Source of the DNA: Acidimicrobiia bacterium
Lineage (GTDB): Bacteria; Actinomycetota; Acidimicrobiia; Spongiisociales; SHLN01
Length of the DNA: 27,738 nt
Assembly (NCBI GenBank): GCA_030624805.1
Contig: JAUXJL010000001.1
Coordinates: 1-27,738 of the forward strand
Direction: 5' to 3'
Under the pieces are notes generated by a model, which was not told where the DNA came from, did not search any database, and was given only the letters and a program-made list of their open reading frames with translations. Of the stretch, positions 22,996 through 27,738 are shown piece after piece. Both the position numbers and the translations under genes were made by a program. Every line of letters starts with the position of its first letter. Position 1 is the stretch's first letter.

Positions 22996-24044
22996 CTCCG
23001 GCCGAGACCCTGGCCTGGCTCGTTGATATTCCCTCCGAAACCGGCGACGAGGGACGCATTGCGACTGCCATTGCCGAGCGCCTGCTTCCGACGATTGGGC
23101 CAGGAGTCGAGCGGATTGGCAACAGCCTGGTGGTGGGACACCGCGGCGGGCACCCCCTCATTTCGATGTATGGCCACACAGACACCGTCCCGTCTCAGGG
23201 TCAAGGTCCTGCCTCTGTTGTGGACGGGCGCCTCGCCGGGCTTGGCTCGTCTGACATGAAGGCCGGCCTGGCCGTCATGATCCACCTGCTGGAAGACGAC
23301 GCCGTCCAGTCCTCGTCGCTCTTTGACGTTGTCGGCGTGTTCTATGCCGCCGAAGAGGGCCCGCAGGATGGCAACGAGCTCGAGGCCGTCTTCGAACATG
23401 CCGGCTGGCTGGACGAATCCGAGCTCGGCATCATCCTGGAGCCAACCGACCTCAACCTCGAGCTGGGCTGCCAAGGTGTCATCAATGCCCAGGTTTCTTT
23501 TTTGGGCACCTCCGCTCACAGCGCTCGGCCCTGGCTGGGTGAGAACGCTGTGACCAGGGCCGCCGAGTGGCTGCAGGCCATCGGCCGACGCCGGCCAGAG
23601 CCGATCCTTGTCGGCGGGTTGGAGTTCAAGGAAGTCATGTCGGTGACACGAGCGAATGGCGGTATTGCCAACAACATCATTCCTGCCAGATTCGAATGTA
23701 ACGTCAATTACCGCTTTGCGCCCGACAAGACGGTCGACGAAGCCAAAGCGAAACTCGCCAAGGCGTTATCCGGTGTCGATGAGTATGCGATCAGCGATGC
23801 GGCTCCTGCCGGCCGCGTAGCCGCCTCAAATCGTCATGTGGAACGTCTGGCCACCCTCACGGGCGCAGAGGAGCACCCCAAACAGGGCTGGACCGACGTC
23901 GCCCGGCTCTCGGAGAGAGGTATCCCGGCCATCAACTACGGCCCGGGCGAGGTTGCCAAGGCTCACAGAGTTGATGAGTCTGTCCCGCTCGAAAACCTCG
24001 ATGCCGCTTTTGGTTATCTCAAGCGGTTCTTGACCGAGCAGTAA
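22992..24044 (+). CDS. dapE: Succinyl-diaminopimelate desuccinylase DapE
   Basis: DapE removes succinate from N-succinyl-LL-DAP, completing the succinylase branch. The 350-residue protein is a dinuclear zinc peptidase of the M20 group. The metal-binding and catalytic motifs are MYGHTDTVP (His, Asp), LGSSDMKAGLAVM (Asp) and YAAEEGPQDGNELE (Glu pair). The dimerisation domain begins near GCQGVINAQVSFLGTSAHSARP, and a late INYGPGEVAKAHR supplies the last His ligand. The operon context with dapC and dapD supports DapE over other M20 enzymes. The GTG start overlaps dapD by four bases. Confidence 0.94.
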   Translation: MTPAETLAWLVDIPSETGDEGRIATAIAERLLPTIGPGVERIGNSLVVGHRGGHPLISMYGHTDTVPSQGQGPASVVDGRLAGLGSSDMKAGLAVMIHLLEDDAVQSSSLFDVVGVFYAAEEGPQDGNELEAVFEHAGWLDESELGIILEPTDLNLELGCQGVINAQVSFLGTSAHSARPWLGENAVTRAAEWLQAIGRRRPEPILVGGLEFKEVMSVTRANGGIANNIIPARFECNVNYRFAPDKTVDEAKAKLAKALSGVDEYAISDAAPAGRVAASNRHVERLATLTGAEEHPKQGWTDVARLSERGIPAINYGPGEVAKAHRVDESVPLENLDAAFGYLKRFLTEQ

Positions 24045-24166
24045 TGCCACACGTGTTCTGGTCGCTCAGCTGCCGTCGCCGCGTGTAGTGAACTGAGATT
24101 CAGCCTCTGGCGAGGGGTTCGACTGCTCGAGGTCGGCTGGTGGCGTACTACTACCATTGCCGCCTC
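24045..24166. promoter_or_regulatory. Intergenic region dapE-gatC with candidate gatC promoter
   Basis: These 122 bases hold no gene that I can support. TACCAT (24152-24157) lies nine bases before the gatC ATG and may be a -10 box giving a transcript with almost no leader. No Shine-Dalgarno precedes gatC. Small stems such as CCTC-TGGC-GAGG are present but are too weak to call a terminator. Confidence 0.35.
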
Positions 24167-24457
24167 ATGCCGGTTGACATTGATATTGGAAAGGTTGCTC
24201 GACTGGCTCGTCTGGCGCTCAGCGAGGACGAACTCAACCGTTATCGCCAGCAGTGCGAGGTGGTGCTCGAGCACGCGGCCCGGGTACAAGCGCTCCCGAC
24301 CGATGGAGTGACCGGTACATCCCACCCATTGCCCCGAACCAATGCGTTCCGGGACGACATTGTCACCGAGTGTCTAGATCGCGAGGAGGTGCTCGCTCAG
24401 GCGCCTGAACGTGACGGCGACTATTTCCTTGTGCCCAGGATCCTCGACGAACAATGA
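24167..24457 (+). CDS. gatC: Aspartyl/glutamyl-tRNA amidotransferase subunit GatC
   Basis: GatC is the small subunit that wraps around and stabilises GatA in the GatCAB complex. The 96 residues are the normal size. The family pattern is VARLARLALSEDELNRYRQQCEVVLEHAARVQALPTDGV near the N terminus, with the later conserved RDDIVTECLDREEVLAQAPERDGDYFLVPRIL. The ATG at 24167 is chosen over an extension to 24140 because the family starts just before KVARLARL. The stop overlaps gatA by four bases. Confidence 0.95.
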   Translation: MPVDIDIGKVARLARLALSEDELNRYRQQCEVVLEHAARVQALPTDGVTGTSHPLPRTNAFRDDIVTECLDREEVLAQAPERDGDYFLVPRILDEQ

Positions 24458-25932
24458 CCGACCTTGCCGATCTCACCGTGACCGGTGCGGCCGCCGGGCT
24501 GCGGGCCGGCGAGTTCAGCTCGGTCGACCTACTCGAGGCCGTGCATCGGCGGGCCGCGATGACCGAAGCCAACTTGCACGCTTACTTGAGCATCGACCGG
24601 GACGGAGCAGCCCGGGCTGCGGTTGGGGCCGACAGTGCGTTCAAATCGAATACGGATCTCGGTCTCTTGCAGGGCATCCCCGTGGCCCTGAAAGACAACA
24701 TGGTTACCCGCGGCCTGGAAACAACGTGTTCCTCGAAGATACTTGCCGGGTATCTCCCGCCCTATGACGGCACTGCCGTCAGCAGGCTGCGGGAGGGGGG
24801 AGCGGTCATATTCGGGAAGACCAATCTCGATGAGTTCGCCATGGGATCGTCGACCGAGAACTCGGCCTACGGGCCAAGCCGCAACCCGTGGGACCCCGAG
24901 CGGGTGCCGGGCGGCAGTTCGGGGGGGTCGGCGGCGGCGGTGGCGGCCGGGTCGGCGCTCGTCGGATTCGGAAGCGACACGGGAGGGTCGATCCGACAGC
25001 CGGCGGCGTTGTGCGGGATCGTAGGGATGAAGCCGACCTATGGTCTGGTGAGCCGATATGGGCTCATCGCCTTTGCATCGTCGCTCGACCAGATTGGACC
25101 GCTTACTCGAACGGTGGAGGATTCGGTGGCGGCTCTCGAAGTTGTCGGGGGTTACGATCCGGCTGACTCGACGAGCTATCCCGGGGACGTTCCCGATTAC
25201 CGGGCCGGGCTCGAATCTGGCGTAGCCGGGCTGCGGGTCGGGGTGGTCAGCGAACTAAACGGTGAAGGTATCGACCCGGAGGTGCAGGCTGGCGTTGACC
25301 AATGCATTGCGGGGCTCGAGCAGGCCGGCGCCTCGATCGTCGAGCTTTCGTTGCCGTCCATCGAATACGCGCTCTCGGCCTATTACCTGATTGCGCCTGC
25401 CGAGTGCTCGGCCAACCTGGCACGGTTCGACGGAGTTCGGTACGGGTTACGCCGCCGTGGGGAAACCGTTGAAGAGATGATGTCCACGACGCGAGCCGAT
25501 GGGTTCGGACCTGAGGTCATCCGGCGGATCCTGCTCGGGACCTACGCTCTCTCTGCCGGCTACTACGACGCCTTTTATGGCCAGGCGCAGCGGGTTCGGA
25601 CTCTCATCATCCAAGACTTCCAGGCCGCCTACGAACAGGCAGATGTGCTGGTTTCTCCAACCAGTCCCACGACCGCTTTCCAGCTTGGCGATCGCACCCA
25701 GGATCCGCTCTCGATGTATCTGTCCGATGTATGCACCATCCCGTCAAACATGTCGGGCGATCCGGCCATCTCGGTTCCGATTGGCCTCGATGGGGCCGGG
25801 CTCCCGATCGGCTTTCAGGTCATGGCCCCCGCCCTCGGCGAGCCGCTGATGTTTCGGGTGGCCGCTGAGGTGGAACGCCAGGCCGGCTTCGAAGCCCGTG
25901 CCACTCACGCCACTTCAGAGGTGGTGACGTGA
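24454..25932 (+). CDS. gatA: Aspartyl/glutamyl-tRNA amidotransferase subunit GatA
   Basis: GatA hydrolyses glutamine and channels ammonia to GatB. The 492-residue protein is an amidase-signature enzyme with the Ser-cisSer-Lys triad: Lys80 in VALKDNM, Ser155 in GGSSGGSAAAVAAG and the nucleophile Ser179 in GSDTGGSIRQPAALCG. It also shows FGKTNLDEFAMGSSTENSAYG and a C-terminal GLPIGFQVMAP. It lies between gatC and gatB with four-base overlaps on both sides. Its presence predicts that Gln-tRNA and/or Asn-tRNA are made indirectly in this organism. Confidence 0.97.
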   Translation: MTDLADLTVTGAAAGLRAGEFSSVDLLEAVHRRAAMTEANLHAYLSIDRDGAARAAVGADSAFKSNTDLGLLQGIPVALKDNMVTRGLETTCSSKILAGYLPPYDGTAVSRLREGGAVIFGKTNLDEFAMGSSTENSAYGPSRNPWDPERVPGGSSGGSAAAVAAGSALVGFGSDTGGSIRQPAALCGIVGMKPTYGLVSRYGLIAFASSLDQIGPLTRTVEDSVAALEVVGGYDPADSTSYPGDVPDYRAGLESGVAGLRVGVVSELNGEGIDPEVQAGVDQCIAGLEQAGASIVELSLPSIEYALSAYYLIAPAECSANLARFDGVRYGLRRRGETVEEMMSTTRADGFGPEVIRRILLGTYALSAGYYDAFYGQAQRVRTLIIQDFQAAYEQADVLVSPTSPTTAFQLGDRTQDPLSMYLSDVCTIPSNMSGDPAISVPIGLDGAGLPIGFQVMAPALGEPLMFRVAAEVERQAGFEARATHATSEVVT

Positions 25933-27371
25933 CCTACGAACCTGTCATCGGTATTGAGACTCACGTTGAGCTCACGACGGAGTCGAAGATGTTTTGCGGG
26001 TGCGCAGTCGGATTCGGCGCGCCCCCGAACACCAACGTGTGCCCCGTCTGCCTCGGACTGCCGGGAGCCCTTCCGGTTGTAAACGGCCGGGCGGTCGAAT
26101 TCGCCATGGCCATCGGGCTTGCCCTCAATTGCTCAATCGCCCACCAGTCGGTTTTTTCGCGCAAGAACTACTTCTATCCCGACATGCCGAAGAATTACCA
26201 AATCTCGCAATATGACGAGCCGCTCTGCATAGGTGGCTACCTGGACGTACAAACAGGCTCCGAAACACGCCGGATCGGCATCACTCGAGTCCATATGGAA
26301 GAGGACACGGGAAAGAGCATTCACGTCGGTGAGGGCGGGCGAATCTCCGCAGCCAGCCATTCGCTCATCGACTTCAACCGGGCAGGTGTGCCGTTAATGG
26401 AAGTCGTCTCCGAGCCCGACATCCGTTCGGCTGAGGAGGCGCGGGCATTCGTCGCGGAGCTGCGCGGCGCAGTGCTCCGGCTCGGTGTATCGGATGCCAA
26501 GCTCGAAGAAGGAAGCATGCGCTTCGATGCCAACGTCTCGCTTCGGCCCAAAGGTACCGAGCCGTTCGGCACCAAGGTCGAGGTCAAGAACATGAACTCG
26601 CTGCGCTCGCTCCAACGGGCCCTCGAGCACGAGATCGATCGCCAGGCCGCGCTTCTCGAAGCCGGGGACTCGGTGCTGCAGGAGACACGTCACTGGGACG
26701 AAGCGGCCGGGACAACCTTGGGGATGCGGTCGAAGGAAGAGGCCTTCGACTATCGATACTTTCCAGAGCCGGATCTCGTCCCGGTCGAGGTGGACGACGC
26801 ATGGAGAGATCGGGTCGGCGAAGCGATCCCGGAGCTGCCCGCCCAGGCCCGGGCCCGCTATCTCGAAATGGGGCTCGATCCAACCGCGGCCGGTCTCATC
26901 TCCCGTGACGTCGCTTTCGGCGCGGTGTTCGAGGACGCGGTCGCAGCGGGAGGCGTTTCCCAGACGGTGGCAAACTGGCTCACCGGCGAGGTCACGGCCC
27001 TGCTACGTCGTTCCGAAACGCCCTTGGCGTCCAGCCCGATCGACGGAGCAGCACTCGCCGAGCTGTCCGGAATGGTGGATGCCGGGCGGCTGTCGGCGTC
27101 GGCTGCCAAGGACGTTCTCGCTGGAGTAGTCGCCGGAGAGGGGAACCCGGCTGAGGTTGCCCGGGCTCGTGACCTCGTTCAGGTCTCCGATATCGCGGCC
27201 CTCGAGCCGATAATCGATGAAGTCCTGGCCGGCAATGAGGAGGCGGTCGGCAAGCTCCGGAGAGGCGACGACAAAGTAATCGGCTTCCTGATTGGGCAGG
27301 TGATGCGCGCAAGCGGCGGCAAGGCCGACCCGGCGGTGGTGAGAGGGATCATCAAAGACAGGGTCAGTTAG
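25929..27371 (+). CDS. gatB: Aspartyl/glutamyl-tRNA amidotransferase subunit GatB
   Basis: GatB binds mischarged Glu-tRNA(Gln) or Asp-tRNA(Asn), activates the side chain with ATP and accepts ammonia from GatA. The 480-residue protein has the kinase-like catalytic cradle: YEPVIGIETHVEL, CPVCLGLPGALPVVN, FSRKNYFYPDMPKNYQISQYD and GSMRFDANVSLRPKG, followed by EVKNMNSLRSLQRALEHE. The helical and YqeY-like tail domains end in a typical KVIGFLIGQVMRASGGKADP. The GTG start overlaps gatA (GTGA). The TAG stop is two bases before the proposed start of the next gene. Confidence 0.97.
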   Translation: MTYEPVIGIETHVELTTESKMFCGCAVGFGAPPNTNVCPVCLGLPGALPVVNGRAVEFAMAIGLALNCSIAHQSVFSRKNYFYPDMPKNYQISQYDEPLCIGGYLDVQTGSETRRIGITRVHMEEDTGKSIHVGEGGRISAASHSLIDFNRAGVPLMEVVSEPDIRSAEEARAFVAELRGAVLRLGVSDAKLEEGSMRFDANVSLRPKGTEPFGTKVEVKNMNSLRSLQRALEHEIDRQAALLEAGDSVLQETRHWDEAAGTTLGMRSKEEAFDYRYFPEPDLVPVEVDDAWRDRVGEAIPELPAQARARYLEMGLDPTAAGLISRDVAFGAVFEDAVAAGGVSQTVANWLTGEVTALLRRSETPLASSPIDGAALAELSGMVDAGRLSASAAKDVLAGVVAGEGNPAEVARARDLVQVSDIAALEPIIDEVLAGNEEAVGKLRRGDDKVIGFLIGQVMRASGGKADPAVVRGIIKDRVS

Positions 27372-27373
27372 TC

Positions 27374-27738
27374 GTGGAGCCTGTGTTGGGGCCTGACAGG
27401 CTCACCCAGGATGAGGCCCGGGAGCGGGCGCGATTGATAGCAGATGTTGAGTACTCACTCACCCTCGAGCTCGTCGCAGGGGCCAAGACCTACGCCGGTG
27501 ACTGCACCATCCAATTCGGATACGACGGGTCCGACCCCACCTTCCTTGACTTCACCGGCTCCGTCATCGAAGCGTTCATCGTCAACGGGATCGAACGTGA
27601 GCCGGGGTGGAAAAACCACCGGATCGAGCTAGGCCCCGACTGGCTCGAGCCGGCCAACGAGATACGAGTTCGCTACGTCAACGAATATGACCACTCAGGT
27701 GAGGGTTTTCATCAGTTCGTCGATCCTGAAGATGGCGG
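27374..27738 (+). CDS. pepN: Aminopeptidase N, M1 family (N-terminal part; 3' end cut by window)
   Basis: Only the first 121 codons are in the window. They match the actinobacterial PepN N-terminal domain: RLTQDEARERARLIADVEYSL, GAKTYAGDCTIQFGYDG, TFLDFTGSVIEAFIVNG, and PANEIRVRYVNEYDHSGEGFHQFVDPEDG. The zinc motif HExxH would lie beyond the window edge. PepN is a cytoplasmic zinc exopeptidase that removes N-terminal residues from peptides. The GTG at 27374 lies two bases after gatB; GTG at 27383, with GGAG before it, is an alternative start. Confidence 0.88.
   Translation, partial: MEPVLGPDRLTQDEARERARLIADVEYSLTLELVAGAKTYAGDCTIQFGYDGSDPTFLDFTGSVIEAFIVNGIEREPGWKNHRIELGPDWLEPANEIRVRYVNEYDHSGEGFHQFVDPEDG

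Noticed and set aside
24068..24150. tRNA-like pieces (GCTCAGCTG and GGTTCGA) between dapE and gatC
   Set aside because: The pieces resemble D-arm and T-arm sequences, but no acceptor stem, anticodon arm or proper five-pair T stem can be folded around them.
1..27738. CRISPR arrays, insertion sequences, phage genes or toxin-antitoxin pairs
   Set aside because: No evenly spaced repeats, transposase or integrase motifs, terminal inverted repeats or phage proteins were seen on either strand.

Overview
The window is G+C-rich, uses many GTG starts, and is packed with four-base start/stop overlaps. The order cysteine desulfurase - mnmA - ligA ... gatC - gatA - gatB matches the order I know from Actinomycetota such as Mycobacterium. 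The Cgl0159-type protein beside iolB is also an actinobacterial pairing. I infer an actinobacterium, possibly an uncultured acidimicrobial-type lineage. The sequence does not fix the genus. No rRNA, tRNA, CRISPR array, insertion sequence or prophage was seen.

Region A (1-10630) is a sugar/inositol catabolic and transport island. It starts with the N-terminal part of an inositol-dehydrogenase-like oxidoreductase (minus). Divergent from it runs a sugar ABC importer operon: lipoprotein binding protein, an unusually long permease, a single-domain ATPase, a RmlD-like reductase, and then a lipoprotein serine protease. Next come an NTF2-like gene and a second Gfo/Idh/MocA oxidoreductase (minus), a Cgl0159-family protein with iolB (plus), and a third Gfo/Idh/MocA oxidoreductase (minus) preceded by a small coupled leader ORF. 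iolA, iolC, iolD and iolE are not present here. The genes of this island that head units mostly carry strong Shine-Dalgarno sites, and the region holds hairpins and inverted repeats that suggest regulated expression.

Region B (10760-17845) is a plus-strand housekeeping block: NifU-like Fe-S protein, MeaB GTPase, enoyl-CoA hydratase, a two-helix membrane microprotein, cysteine desulfurase, MnmA, NAD+-dependent DNA ligase LigA and a HAD phosphatase. Cysteine desulfurase and MnmA together make 2-thiouridine in tRNA.

Region C (17899-20988, minus) is the most unusual part: a membrane-anchored protein of unknown function, then a 603-residue fusion of an endonuclease IV-like AP endonuclease barrel with a LigD/Prim-Pol type DNA polymerase domain, then an epoxide-hydrolase-like protein. 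The fusion would join abasic-site incision to gap filling in one polypeptide.

Region D (21050-27738, plus) holds the succinylase branch of lysine/diaminopimelate synthesis (dapC, dapD, dapE), the GatCAB amidotransferase and the start of an aminopeptidase N gene. Many genes heading units in regions B-D have no Shine-Dalgarno but carry a TANNNT -10 box six or seven bases before the start codon, the pattern of leaderless mRNAs. The divergent repair and dap promoters share overlapping -35 boxes.
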